From Calonectria ilicicola (taxonomy: Eukaryota > Ascomycota > Sordariomycetes > Hypocreales > Nectriaceae), in the NCBI GenBank assembly GCA_020809705.1, contig CP085831.1, forward strand, positions 3,658,001-3,722,000: 64,000 bases of DNA, read 5' to 3'. The notes under the pieces are model-generated. The model made no database searches, was not told the origin of the DNA, and saw only the letters and a program-made list of their open reading frames with translations. Position 1 is the first letter of the stretch, and each line of letters starts with the position of its first letter. The position numbers and the translations under genes were made by a program. Positions 47,749-58,267 of this stretch are shown piece after piece.

Positions 47749-49528
47749 ATGATGATCCCTACTTTCGCATTGGTAGTGTTGTGTGCTTTTGCAGACACCT
47801 GCTTCGCTGCACCTGGCTACAATGTCGAGAAATGTCGTAAAGCTGTAAGAATGCACCCTTCCAAAAACTCACCCCGATATAAAGTCGACTGATCATATGA
47901 CAGGTTGTTTCTCAATGCCCGCAGGGGATTGACAAGGCCAAGACGGATTGCTCAGTTCGTCCTCCGCTGCTCCTAAGGACTACCGAAGCTAACCATTATG
48001 CTAGTCATTTCTGAAGACCACTGTGACTCCGTGTACCTCGTTAGTGATACCAACATTGATGAGTTCAAGGCAATGCTAAGCAGGTGCAGGACCAAGATAA
48101 GCACTCGGACGAAGACTAAAACAGCGAGCCCCACCACAACGACATCATATGTGACCGTCACGCCCTCGGTGAATGTCAAGATTACCAAGTGGACCACCGT
48201 TAGCAATTCCCAGTTCGTGACAGAGGTTCCAACCACAACAAAAACTATCACTTCCGAGACTACGGAGGTTGGCACTAGGACTGTTACTTTGACCCAGACC
48301 ATAACCATATATTCGCCATATCAACTTCATTATAATATTAGGCTAATAATGCACAGATGGTCACTATTTCTAAGATCACCCAAACCGTTGACACGACCAC
48401 TATCACCTTTACTCCATCAATTGCTACCACTTCTAGCAGCCCTTCATGCGGTACCTCAGGTGGTGTTGCTGGTGGCGTGTCTTGAAGCTCGCCGAGATGA
48501 CAATGCTGGAGAAACACAAACTGTCAAGAAAGTAAGACGTGGCCTTGAAGTTTCCAAAGGAGGACAAGTAGCCATTTGCACGGCCAAGACATCCATTCCG
48601 TCCCATATCCCAGCATATGCATCCGTGTGTTCCAACTCCGATTACACTTCCGCATGCAAAATCTTCGGGGTGTGGCCTTCAATAGTTACGTTACAACCAC
48701 GTGCCATTACCCAGTAGGTGCCCTACACTGCATACATAACTTCCAGTATTACTTATCGCCGTTAGGTATACAACAAAGACGATTTCTATCCGGCCAACCA
48801 GTACATCGACGGCCACCAGAGTAGCCAGTGCTAGAAACACTCAGACTACTTGGAAAACAACTACTCTCAAGCCTACCAACACCAAATTCATCACATCAAC
48901 TGTTTTTCACTCCATAACAATTACGGGACCCCCATACACAACGATTACCGAAACGGTGACGGTTAGGAACATAATAACCCGATTCATTACCACCCCCGTT
49001 ACTGAAACCATAACGATCACCCCATCTGCTAGTTCAATGGTATCTAGTACATTTACTGTCTCTGCTGTATCGGCGCCATCCAACGCTTCTCCATCTGGTA
49101 CTTCCACGACCTCGGGTAGACCTTGCTACCTCAAGATCAGCAAAGGAGAATTCGATGGCCAATATCTGACGGGAGGCACCGTTGGCACTTTTGCAGACGC
49201 TTCCCTATTCACTATTGAAACAGATACATCGTACCTTAAACTAGGAAACACGTATGTTGTCCTAGGTGATCCTTGGGAATCTACATACGATATACTTTTT
49301 GTTACCAGAGAGCAGGGGGGGAACTTTTTATCGTGTCCTGTGGTTAATAATGTTCTGGTGTGTTCTCCAACTAATGGCGGCGGGGGACTTACATTCACAG
49401 TCAATTTTGACGGGCGGTTATATTGGTACGATCCAGTTGAGACAGTATTAGGCTCAGCACCAGTCGATCTCGTCTGTGAAGAGCCTTCGGGAAAATCTCT
49501 CACAACCAAGACGATTAACCCAGAGTAG
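47749..49528 (+). pseudogene. Ser/Thr-rich secreted protein locus, multi-exon, frames partly inconsistent
   Basis: Exon 1 (47749-47844) encodes a signal peptide (MMIPTFALVVLCAFADTCFA) and a Cys-containing start. Introns 47845-47903 and 47955-48004 (the latter with a GCTAAC branch) lead into KTTVTP. A Thr-rich TVT-type stretch follows in another frame (~48,085-48,300), then more in a third frame (48,357-48,486, ending in TGA), then IPAYASVCSNSDYTSACKIFGV (to ~48,690), typical of fungal surface/secreted S/T-rich proteins. A last exon, ~48,766-49,528, holds TTITETVTV repeats and a folded C-terminal domain (GEFDGQYLTGG...LYWYDP...LVCEEP). I could not find splice sites that join the middle parts, so the gene may be freshly broken or have unusual introns. 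It lies 370 bp from the transposon. Confidence 0.5.
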
Positions 49529-49942
49529 TTTACCTCTCCTTACCCGGCCCACAGCTCCTAATGAATTTGAAGATATTTCCATTAGGAAAAAAAAGGAGCT
49601 GCAGGTGTTATCAACGTTGCATATCTTTGGTGGGCTTGCCAAAGGCTCAATCCAAAAGTATATTACTTGTATTTAGCTTAAAATTCAATTCTGGTCATCA
49701 TAAAGTCAACATTGAAAGTCATGTGTGCCCAGATTTATAGATTATAGGATGTCTTGATTGTTAATCTGAAGTTGTAGAAATGCTAAGTATTTAATTATTC
49801 AGCTCCTGAATTTATAAAGAAATGATTAGACAATACTCCTCATACAAACGAGCCGACACAATCAGTTTATTGTAATCTTCACAGTCATCCTTCATTCTTA
49901 GTGAAAGTTAACATGCCCTCCATCTACGGTATACGTTTCGCA
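49529..49942. other. Convergent intergenic region
   Basis: The spacer lies between the 3' ends of the S/T-rich locus (+) and the decarboxylase gene (-). Nothing recognisable. Confidence 0.5.
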
Positions 49943-51241
49943 TCAGTTTTCAGCAGAAGCTCGTGCAACAGCGCCCCTGACAGGTCGGTTTGTTGGGTTC
50001 TGAACAGGGAATGCCTCTGGAACAAAGGTCAACTTGACACCCTTCCTGAAAATCATGGCGCAGCTGGAGCCTCCGTGGTGAAACATTCCAAGTTCCTCGC
50101 CCTTCTTCACGGGGCAGGGCAGGTTGGACAAGGCAAACTTGTCGGCGATATCGCAGGACGAAACATCAGCCATGCCGATCGGAATGACACACATCAGGCC
50201 AATAGGCTGAGGGGCTTCAATGAAAATGACAGCACGGGTAGCAGCGTGGCTAAGGTAAGCTTGGGCGCGGTCCGATGGCCACAGGTCGTAGTCCTTGGGT
50301 CCCTCATAAACATCGGATACAGGTTCGGAAAAGTAAGTTCCCTGAACAACCTGCGAGTGAACAACCTGTCCAGAAACTGGAGAGGTCCAGCGGTGGTACG
50401 AAAAGGGGCTAAGGAAAGCTTGATACACAGTGCCACCAATAAACTGTGAAGTGAACGCATGTCCGTTCATCATGTGAGAAAGAGAGTAGGTCTGGCCCTT
50501 GATCCAGAATCTATCGGACTCGTTGACATTAGTCTTGACCGCATATGGCCTGGCTTCGCAAGGGTTGGCGATCCATTCTGGGTCGTTGGGGTGAGCCACA
50601 GGTCGTAGCTTGTTGATATCCTTGAATTCTCGAACGAAGAAGTTGTCCCATGACTTGAAGCCCCAATGAACTGGGTCTCCGGCGCGGTCACATTTGAAGA
50701 TCTCTTCAAAAGGAATCCAAGGCTGATCCGTTTGGTTGGACTCGCGCTCAAGCACCTCCATAGCATCCTTTGACAGCCATCCATTTTCCTTCGTAGTGAG
50801 GACGTTCTGAGACTTGGTGGTCATGAGAACATCGTCTCTCCAGGTCTCCATCATGATTCGAAACTTCTCATTGACATCTGATCGCAGAAAGAAGGAGAAC
50901 CCGCTGACTGTCCCCATAGCCCACTGCAACACGGAGGCAAAGGGGGCTCCTACCAATCCAGAGGCAAGGCCGGCTGTACTCCAGACAGGTGCGACTTCCT
51001 TTACGATAACGCTGAGAAGCTCAAGCATGTGCTTGTAATCACGGACCACCTTTTCAGCAGTAGGGTTCTTGTCTCTCGACTTGGTCATTGGGATTTCATC
51101 CCACATGCGGTTGACAAGGATGTAGACATCGTTGTTGTTCTCAATGAGGTCCTTGAGATCTTGAACCGTAGGACAGAGGGCCTTTTCAGCGTCCGATTTG
51201 TTGTCAACGTAGTTGACGAAGTCCTTAAGCCAGACAGACAT
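49943..51241 (-). CDS. Phosphatidylserine-decarboxylase-like enzyme with PSDC N-terminal domain (PsiD-like)
   Basis: A 432-residue single-exon protein. Residues ~20-160 match the PSDC helper domain (PF12588 type). Residues ~190-405 match the decarboxylase fold (PF02666), with SWDNFFVREF at 197-206, SPFSYHRWTSPVSG at 278-291 (His283), IPIGMADVSSCDI and the cleavage-site region GMFHHGGSSCAMIF with Ser392. Enzymes of the family self-cleave at a Ser to form a pyruvoyl cofactor and decarboxylate phosphatidylserine or, in two-domain soluble forms such as PsiD, a free amino acid. The length, the lack of a mitochondrial or membrane segment, and GSS in place of GST fit the soluble group. Substrate unknown; Trp, Tyr or another amino acid are candidates. 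A TATA box lies 130 bp upstream. Neighbouring transporter and regulator genes hint at a small metabolite locus. Confidence 0.87.
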   Translation of the reverse strand: MSVWLKDFVNYVDNKSDAEKALCPTVQDLKDLIENNNDVYILVNRMWDEIPMTKSRDKNPTAEKVVRDYKHMLELLSVIVKEVAPVWSTAGLASGLVGAPFASVLQWAMGTVSGFSFFLRSDVNEKFRIMMETWRDDVLMTTKSQNVLTTKENGWLSKDAMEVLERESNQTDQPWIPFEEIFKCDRAGDPVHWGFKSWDNFFVREFKDINKLRPVAHPNDPEWIANPCEARPYAVKTNVNESDRFWIKGQTYSLSHMMNGHAFTSQFIGGTVYQAFLSPFSYHRWTSPVSGQVVHSQVVQGTYFSEPVSDVYEGPKDYDLWPSDRAQAYLSHAATRAVIFIEAPQPIGLMCVIPIGMADVSSCDIADKFALSNLPCPVKKGEELGMFHHGGSSCAMIFRKGVKLTFVPEAFPVQNPTNRPVRGAVARASAEN

Positions 51242-53049
51242 GTTGAAGTAAGACGAATGGGTATTCGTAAATAGAAAACTGAGTGATGAGTGGGCAGAAG
51301 CCTTGAAGGGTTATTAATATCGAATGCTGAGGAATTGTGATGAAGACAGGACAGGGAGTTCTCGGCAGCCCTTTTATAGGAATTTAGCCTCTGTATCATG
51401 AATTCCCATCATCTTCAGGTGATGGCAATTTCAGCTATCATCTTCACCGGACAGAAGCCAACTTCTAGTGGATTCAGTTCTAGACATCGGGAAAAGCATC
51501 ACCAATACTATACCGTGCCCACTATCTCGCATCTACGGCGTTAGGTGAATCAATTCCGTTGCCGACGTGCACCCGTGTTTCAGACCCTCCAATGTCACAT
51601 CAAGACTCGGTGAATAAATTTAGTATTAGTGGAAAGTATAGAACCCTACATTGGAAATTAAAAAGAATCCGGCTAATATAGTAGTAGGGACGATTTTATC
51701 ACGAATTGACGTAGTCAAGAGCCACGCCCGTCAGCAAGTTTGTGGTTGCGTCAGCTCCATCCTCCCCAGGCCAAGAACTAGGCCAATGCGTCGTTGATGT
51801 GACAGTTTCAGCCTGAATGTGGACCTAGATATGCGCCGCGACATCGCCCCGGTCGTGAAACAAACACTGCATCTGTGCTGAGATCGTCGGAGATGTTGAA
51901 GGAGTGGCTGGGCTTCTCGCTTGTGGGTGAACGGAGCGGTAAGGTGCATTCAGACATAATCGGACCGATGAACCACTCTGCCCTCTAAAGCATGAAAAAG
52001 CACAAGTTGTCTTATTGACAGATAACGATACACGGGAGCTAGTATGGCGTCACGGCAGTTACACAGTGCACTCGCGCTTCTCCTTGTTTAGCTCACCTGA
52101 CATGGCCGAAGCCGGCTTCCGGCAGTATGGAAACGTAACCCTCATTTGCACCAATGTCAATCTTAATATTAATGAACTTCATTGGCCGATGCAAGGTCGA
52201 TGTATGTTTAGGTGGATGAGTAGCGCAGGTTGTTCTTCTGAGACACTTGGTCTCGAGTTAGCGAGAAAGGCTAGCAGGGGTCAGGGCCGAATCTTCCACC
52301 TGTTCCCTCCGCATCCGTTCTCCTTACTCACAATGGAGCTTTTTCTGTTCAAATTACAGGGTAGCATCAGGTGAACTTTATCTTTAGTTAGAAAAGAAAT
52401 TGTAGAGACCTAGATGATGGTTATGTCCCAGGGATTCGCAAACCACAAAGGTAGCAGGTAGCAGGCAATAAATATATCAAGTTTACCAGCACATCATGGA
52501 TTTTAGGGCAAAGAACATTAAATATAGAACTTTAAATATATTAAAAAGTAAAAGAAAAATAAAAAAAATTCAGGATTATTACTTTTATTTTTACATTCTT
52601 TGTACGTATAGATGCAAAGTCCTATCGTTAGTATTCCTCAACATAAAACTTAGTTACCCTATAGCTAGACACAGACCAGGCAATGACGGTAGCTACACAA
52701 TAAATGTCGAGATGATGTTTAGGAAAATAGTACAGCCGAAGTATTTCAAGACATTTCAAGAAAAGCGATCCAGAATTAAGCATGAAAAGGAAGGGTACCT
52801 GTATGATAAATATCTACCCAAGATTGGTTTGGATGCCTTCCTCATTTTTGTATAAGGGGCCATGCTGATTTACTCTAGATGAGTCTCAACTCGCATTCAT
52901 CTTATGGGATCCTGGTTGAATTCCATGAATGACCCACAGTAGCACTTTGTTCTATGTGAATATTGGGTGTTGGGAGAGATTGAAAGGAGCCTTAAATGAC
53001 ACAACATTTTAGGCTACGTATTTCTACCCCACTTCTATTGGAGCTCGTG
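51242..53049. other. Intergenic region
   Basis: Apart from the TATA box, no supportable gene. Open frames at 52,015-52,374 and 52,496-52,855 show no family likeness; the second is AT-rich, Lys/Ile-rich and looks like a chance frame. Confidence 0.5.
51371..51378 (-). promoter_or_regulatory. TATA box of the decarboxylase-like gene
   Basis: TATAAAAG on the minus strand, 130 bp upstream of the ATG at 51241. The strong match and position support a core promoter element. Confidence 0.5.
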
Positions 53050-54723
53050 CTACACGAAAAAATCTGGCATTTCGAGAGAAACAGGGCCAAAAGGATCCAG
53101 CAAAGCATCCCAGTCAATATTCAATTCATCGTCTCCCGATGTAGACAGTGTAGCGGGCGTCGTGGCATCATCCGCCTGCGACAGTAAAGACAATTGTCGC
53201 TTCTTTTTGCTCATCGAGTCACGCAGTAATATTTTGGCCGTGTCCAGGGCCTCCGAGGCGAGGTGTGTCCCAAGAATTACCACAATCTCTTCCAGGCTCT
53301 TGAGCACCCAGGACACCTCAGAAAGACTGCTGCTGTCATCAATAGAGAGGAGCACACAAAAGAACTGGAAAGTGGTGTTCAAAATATTCCACCATGGAAC
53401 ACTTTTCCGAGCGAAAGCAACTGCTGTCTCCACTGCGGTGCGCCCGATATTTACGATGGTCTGAATTACATCTCTCTCAAGAACAATCTTCAATAGGCGC
53501 AGCCGCCGATAAAAACAGAAACAGACATCCGCACGAGCAAGCGCTGTAAATTCGCTGACGTCGGGCATTTGGCGAAGTTGCTGCATCGCCTCGTGCAGAG
53601 ACTTGGCGCGAGTCACGGGATCGACGTTGGTGGCTTCATCAGGAATGAGAAGCGCGAGGCGGACCAGTTGGCTCGGATAATCCCGCCCAGGATCAAAATC
53701 GCCGCGGCTGACAATATCGAAAGTGACTCTGGAGCGTCCGTATTCGTATGAGAGCGTGGTGTTGATGCTCCACGCAATCCAAAATGCGCGTCGGCCCTTC
53801 TCTTCCAACCAAGCTTCTTCATTGGCGTCGCTTGTAAAGACGAACGATTTCACGTCGTGGTGAAGACCCATGGCCTCCGCCTGGTGCATGGCAGTACAGG
53901 ATGCAAGCCAGGCCGAGTGTGGTCGTGTCGTAGACCGTAGATACAGTGTCCTGAGCACCCACGCGTTGATTTGGTCAATTGTTGGCCTGAAAACCACCGA
54001 AGGATCCTCAAGTATGTCCTTGACGTGTTTTACAATTTCTGCTTCTTTGAGATGACCGCCGCGGAATGCGAACATTGACCCCAGAGCCACAACACCCGCA
54101 ATGAGCGCGCTGCGGGTCAAGCCATTGGTAGAATTTTTCCAGAATTGTTGGCATTGGCGTGTAAATTCTTGTTGGCACAAAACACCAAAAGCTCTGTTGA
54201 CGATGGAAAAATAGATTTCAGAGTATTTCTGACAGTCTTGGAACGTGATTAATTGTGTCAGCGGAACATGTGTCGAAGGCAGCTCTTCGCCTCGGATCCC
54301 GGTGTTCCAGGCGAAAGAGTGCAGCCTCGGAGGGTTCGCCGACTCGAGATCGGCGGCGAGCTGTTTTGGGAACGCGATGGCAGAGCTTTGGTTCATGAAC
54401 CTACGTTTTGCAGGGTCCAAGATGCCTCGTCTTGTATCGTCCACGTTGACGTTGCTGGTTTGGTCCACTAGGGTTGAAACTGGGTCAATGGCGGCGGACA
54501 CGACTGGGACGTCTTGAATTGGCGTGTCTGGCGACGGGGCGTGACCAGGATGAACAGAATCTTCTCCGTCATACTGGCAATCATATTCATATCGAGTGCA
54601 CATTTGGCACGGAGAAGTGCCATCGCATTTGCGCTTCCTCCGTCTGCACGGGATGCAGGCCCTGCGCGCTCGCTTCCGCCCAGAAGGGTGTGACTGTGAG
54701 TGTGGTGGTGGAGTGGATGCCAT
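53050..54723 (-). CDS. Zn2Cys6 transcription factor
   Basis: A 557-residue protein without visible introns. The zinc cluster is canonical: Cys 23, 26, 33, 39, 42 and 49, spacing CX2CX6CX5CX2CX6C, with basic residues CRRRKRKC and a basic stretch before it (GRKRARR) usable for nuclear import. A middle homology region of the fungal-specific factor type follows, including YLRSTTRPHSAWLASCTAMHQAEAMGLHHD and GRRAFWIAWSINTTLSYEYGRSR. The C-terminus is acidic (DDELNIDWDALLDPFGP), a likely activation segment. It is divergent from the MFS gene across 515 bp that hold five to seven regularly spaced CGG triplets, and the same repeat stands before the oxidoreductase gene. It is therefore the best candidate for a local pathway regulator; this is an inference. 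Confidence 0.92.
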   Translation of the reverse strand: MASTPPPHSQSHPSGRKRARRACIPCRRRKRKCDGTSPCQMCTRYEYDCQYDGEDSVHPGHAPSPDTPIQDVPVVSAAIDPVSTLVDQTSNVNVDDTRRGILDPAKRRFMNQSSAIAFPKQLAADLESANPPRLHSFAWNTGIRGEELPSTHVPLTQLITFQDCQKYSEIYFSIVNRAFGVLCQQEFTRQCQQFWKNSTNGLTRSALIAGVVALGSMFAFRGGHLKEAEIVKHVKDILEDPSVVFRPTIDQINAWVLRTLYLRSTTRPHSAWLASCTAMHQAEAMGLHHDVKSFVFTSDANEEAWLEEKGRRAFWIAWSINTTLSYEYGRSRVTFDIVSRGDFDPGRDYPSQLVRLALLIPDEATNVDPVTRAKSLHEAMQQLRQMPDVSEFTALARADVCFCFYRRLRLLKIVLERDVIQTIVNIGRTAVETAVAFARKSVPWWNILNTTFQFFCVLLSIDDSSSLSEVSWVLKSLEEIVVILGTHLASEALDTAKILLRDSMSKKKRQLSLLSQADDATTPATLSTSGDDELNIDWDALLDPFGPVSLEMPDFFV

Positions 54724-55238
54724 GACGGATGGTTGGCTGAATTGGTCGATGGGAGCTCAATTAGGTAATTTTTGGATTATGCCCACTAAGATGGGGATGG
54801 AACAAGGCCCAACTTCCCGGTCCGAGGAGCCGTGTTGCTGTGCTCCGTGATCAATCGATTCCCGCGCGAGGTGAGAACGCGGAGATGCCACGGTTACCAG
54901 GACAAGTCTCACGTCATAGCCCGTGATTCCAAAGCGTGTGAAAGTGAGCAGCAAATGGAAAGCAAAGCCGACTTTGTGTGTAGATCCGATGCCGTAAAGT
55001 ATAACCGTTGATCGGCATATCACGATCTCAAATGCCGTGAAGCCTTTGGTTGACTTTTGCAGGGTTACTTTCATGACGGGCGGTTTGTGCGGGTGCTGCG
55101 GAAAAAGTGCGGCTGTTGCGGAATACGGCTTCGCCAAGAGATGGTGTAAACTAACGACAAGGAGAGGACCGATATTTTTTTTTTAGTTATAAATTGGACA
55201 TTTATCATAATTGATGTTTTACCTCAACTCCATCATTG
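54724..55238. other. Divergent promoter between the Zn2Cys6 factor and the MFS gene
   Basis: 515 bp with no gene. It holds the CGG repeat array listed separately, and a T-run near 55,180. Confidence 0.6.
55077..55128 (+). promoter_or_regulatory. Array of CGG direct repeats (CGG-N6-CGG)
   Basis: CGG triplets start at 55077, 55081, 55090, 55099, 55110, 55119 and 55126. Four of them read TGCGG, and steps of 9 bp predominate. Zinc-cluster factors bind CGG half-sites, often as direct or inverted pairs. The array is 111-162 bp before the MFS ATG and 354-405 bp before the factor's own ATG. Confidence 0.6.
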
Positions 55239-56860
55239 ATGATGACGGAATACGAGACAATGTCTTCACACGCTCACCAGCAAGACCATCCCTCCGACGG
55301 TGTGGACATTCCCCAGTCTATCCCGAGAGATGTCGATCTTGAACCAGCAACCCGAACAACCTCGATAGCTGGGCTGTCCGAAAAATCCCAGCCTCCTAAA
55401 TCTTGTCCTAGAGAGATACTATTCGTATGTGTCCTCTGCTTTGCTCAGCTTTTGACACAAGCCGGTCTGGCTCAATCTATCGCGCCAATGACCATTCTGG
55501 GCCGTAGCTTTGGCACGGAAGATGCCGGCGAGCTGAGTTGGATGAGCGCGGCTTACAGCCTGACTGTCGGCACCTTCATCCTAATAGCAGGGCGTCTTGG
55601 CGATCTTTTCGGCCACAAAGAGCTGTTCATCGCTGGCTTCAGCTGGTTCGCGCTGTGGTCTTTGCTTGCAGGCGTCAGTGTGTGGACGAACCAGATATTC
55701 TTCGACATTTGCAGAGCTTTCCAAGGAATGGGTCCGGCCTTTTGCGTGCCCAACGCCGTCGCCATCATCGGCAGGACCTATCCTGAGGGAAGAAAACAGG
55801 CCATGATTTTCAGCATCTTTGGCGCCACAGCACCGGGCGGGTTTGTTCTTGGAGCCGTATTTTCGTCCATCTTTGCCCAATTCTTGTGGTGGCCTTGGGC
55901 ATTCTGGGTCATGGCCATGGTCTGTCTTGTCATCGCCGCCACGGCAGTTTTCGCAATCCCGCCCACACCACAAATCCACCGACCTAAAGTGAGCTTGTGG
56001 GAATTAACTGATGCATCGGGAGCAGCCACTGCTGTGATCGGGCTGGTGTTAGTTAACTTTGCCTGGAACCAAGGCCCTGTTGTGGGCTGGCAAACGTCAT
56101 ATGTGTACGCTCTGCTCATCGTGGGAGTTGTCTTCTTGGCCTTCTTTCTCTGGAACGAAAAAAGGGCCACGTACCCGCTGTTACCCAGAGAGATATTCAA
56201 TGGCCGAACGGGATTCGTTCTCGGCTGCGTCGCCGCGGGCTGGTCCAGTTTCGGAATCTGGTTGTTCTACCTTTGGCAGATTTTTCTAAACATTAGAGGC
56301 CACACTCCTCTGCTGGCCAGTGCACAGTTTACCGCTGCGGCTGTCAGTGGAGCATGTGCAGCCATCGCATGTGGCCTCATAATTGGAAGAGTAAGACCTG
56401 GCTTGTTGATGCTCGTAGCCATGACGGCTTTTACAGTTGGAACTGTGATAATCGCTACGACTCCTGCGTCGCAGGTCTATTGGGCACAGACATTTGTTTC
56501 AATCATCATCATGCCCTGGGGAATGTAAGCTTTTTGAGCCTATTTGCCAAGGAAATCGCTGACAATTATAGGGATATATCGTTTCCCGCCGCCACAATTT
56601 TGATCAGTAATTCTGTTCCTAAAGAACACCAAGGAGTCGCCGCGTCTCTTGTGAACACAGTCATCAACTATTCCATTTCAATTGGATTGGGAATTGCTGG
56701 AACTGTGGAACGAGAAGTTACCCACAGCTCAAGCAATCCTGACTTGTTGACAGGATATAGAAGTGCATTTTACGTCGGAATAGGGCTGGCTGGGCTTGGC
56801 GTTTTTCTTGCCACTATGTTTGTATTATGGGAGCAGGTGAAACGTAAGCAGGGAAAATAA
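55239..56860 (+). CDS. MFS transporter, DHA2-like, two exons
   Basis: Exons 55239-56524 and 56572-56860 (47-bp intron, GTAAGC donor, GCTGACA branch, TATAG acceptor) give 524 residues. A hydrophilic ~65-residue start precedes about 14 hydrophobic segments. Visible MFS marks are SWMSAAYSLTVGTFILIAGRLGDLFGHKELF (motif A as GRLGDLFGHK), CRAFQGMGPAFCVPNAVAIIGR, FGATAPGGFVLGAV (motif-C-like), and PAATILISNSVPKEHQGVAASLVNTVINYSISIGLGIAGTVE near the end. The family exports drugs or metabolites by proton antiport at the plasma membrane. The frame opens three bases earlier at a TTG, but 55239 is the first ATG. It is divergent from the Zn2Cys6 factor and shares its promoter region with the CGG array, so co-regulation is likely. 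Substrate unknown. Confidence 0.9.
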
Positions 56861-57283
56861 GTCTAGCGGACTTCATGTTGTGTCTTATTTGGAATAAGAG
56901 AGGTGTTTTAGATAGAGGGGTCTTAGTTTGACCATCATATAATGGTCAATGAAAAGCAATGTGCATGATTAATATCTAAATGATCACTTTTGCCTGCAGT
57001 TAATCATTATTCTCTTTTTGCGAGCGAGAATAACGGGAACCTAAAAGGCGATATTTCGCAATTCACCGCTGGATACGAGTGCGAACAACCCTTTTAGAAT
57101 GTCATGGAGTGTGGATGTTGAGGTCTTCCTCGTGGGTGAGAAATACAAAGACTGCTGGGACACTTGGTGCATTAACTATTAAAAGTCTCAACACGAACCA
57201 CTTGGATCGCGATACTTGAATTAGATGCAAGAATAAATGTATATAAAATGATCTAAATCTTTTTCTAGCTAATTCTAATCTAT
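56861..57283. other. Convergent intergenic region
   Basis: The spacer holds the 3' flanks of the MFS gene (+) and the oxidoreductase gene (-). Nothing recognisable. Confidence 0.5.
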
Positions 57284-58267
57284 TTACTCTACAATAATGA
57301 TGTACTTTCCCTTATCTGCGCCCCCAAGCAATCTTCTGTAGGTCGTTTCTGCCTCATCCAATGATACCTTTGTCCAATTGTCCTCAGTAATAAGCTTGCC
57401 AGTGTCAAAAAAGTCTCGCATCGCATTTAATTGCTTCGCTATCTCTTGCTCTGATGAATTTAAGGAGTTGCATCCGTGAATACTGAGATCAGCACGGTAG
57501 AAAGACCGCATGTCGATGTTGAGTTCGGGCGAGTCCGCTCCCTGAGCGGAGATGAAAGCCAAGCGACCACCTCTGGCTAATTTTTTGAGAGCGCTGTTGA
57601 TCAAGACGGGTGAGCCGACAGTGTCAATTATGACGTTAATCCCGCGACCGTCAGTCAATGCATCAATGGTCTTAAACTCGGGATCCTTGGCTGTATTGAC
57701 ATCGCTCTTGTCGTTGCGAGTAGCAGTGAGAATCCTAGCGCCAGTATTTCGAGCGAGTTGTGTAGCCGCCGAACCAACGGCCCCATTTGCACCGATGACG
57801 AGCACTGTGTCGGTGGGCTTTGGCGCCGCCCTCTCAATTTCGATGGCGGCAGTGGTGAATGGGACGCCGACCGCGGCTGCTTGTGCAAACGTGAGGCTCT
57901 TTGGCTTTTCAGCAATGGCATCTTCAGGTACCAGACAATACTCGGCCTGAAAACCATCCGTAGTAAAAGCGTGAGTGTGTCCACTGGTGCCGTAGACCTC
58001 CATGCCTACGAGTTTAGGCGGGCCGTCGACGATCACACCGGCATAGTCTCGCCCGACAACTCGAGGGTACTGGGTGTAGGGAAATAAACCCCTGGCATTC
58101 AAGACATCGCTGGGATGGATAGCTGATGCATGTACCTTGACAAGTACATGGTTGGGTATAAGCTGGGGTTTCGGCAAGGTGGAGAGAGCTAGAATTGGAG
58201 ACTGAGCTGGCTCCTCTCTAGTTAGCCGGAGCGCCTTCATGGTTGATGAGGAAGCGTCGGATTGCAT
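57284..58267 (-). CDS. Quinone-oxidoreductase-like MDR enzyme (zinc-free, NADPH)
   Basis: A 327-residue single-exon protein of the medium-chain dehydrogenase/reductase group. The GroES-like start (VLVKVHASAIHPSDVLNARGLFP, then VGRDYAGVIV) lacks the catalytic-zinc Cys and His pattern of alcohol dehydrogenases. The Rossmann part has VLVIGANGAVGSAATQLAR at ~155-173, a zeta-crystallin/quinone reductase type AxxGxxG NADPH loop, and GRGINVIIDTVGSPVLINSALKKLARGGRLAFIS. Such enzymes reduce quinones or the double bond of enones, including pathway intermediates. It is intact from ATG to stop and ends KGKYIIIVE, as usual for the family. An array of TGCGG repeats lies 130-197 bp upstream, matching that in front of the MFS gene, so it probably belongs to the same regulated unit. 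Substrate unknown. Confidence 0.9.
   Translation of the reverse strand: MQSDASSSTMKALRLTREEPAQSPILALSTLPKPQLIPNHVLVKVHASAIHPSDVLNARGLFPYTQYPRVVGRDYAGVIVDGPPKLVGMEVYGTSGHTHAFTTDGFQAEYCLVPEDAIAEKPKSLTFAQAAAVGVPFTTAAIEIERAAPKPTDTVLVIGANGAVGSAATQLARNTGARILTATRNDKSDVNTAKDPEFKTIDALTDGRGINVIIDTVGSPVLINSALKKLARGGRLAFISAQGADSPELNIDMRSFYRADLSIHGCNSLNSSEQEIAKQLNAMRDFFDTGKLITEDNWTKVSLDEAETTYRRLLGGADKGKYIIIVE

Noticed and set aside
52496..52855. 119-codon Lys/Ile/Tyr-rich frame
   Set aside because: AT-driven composition, no family likeness and no promoter or splice features; judged a chance frame.
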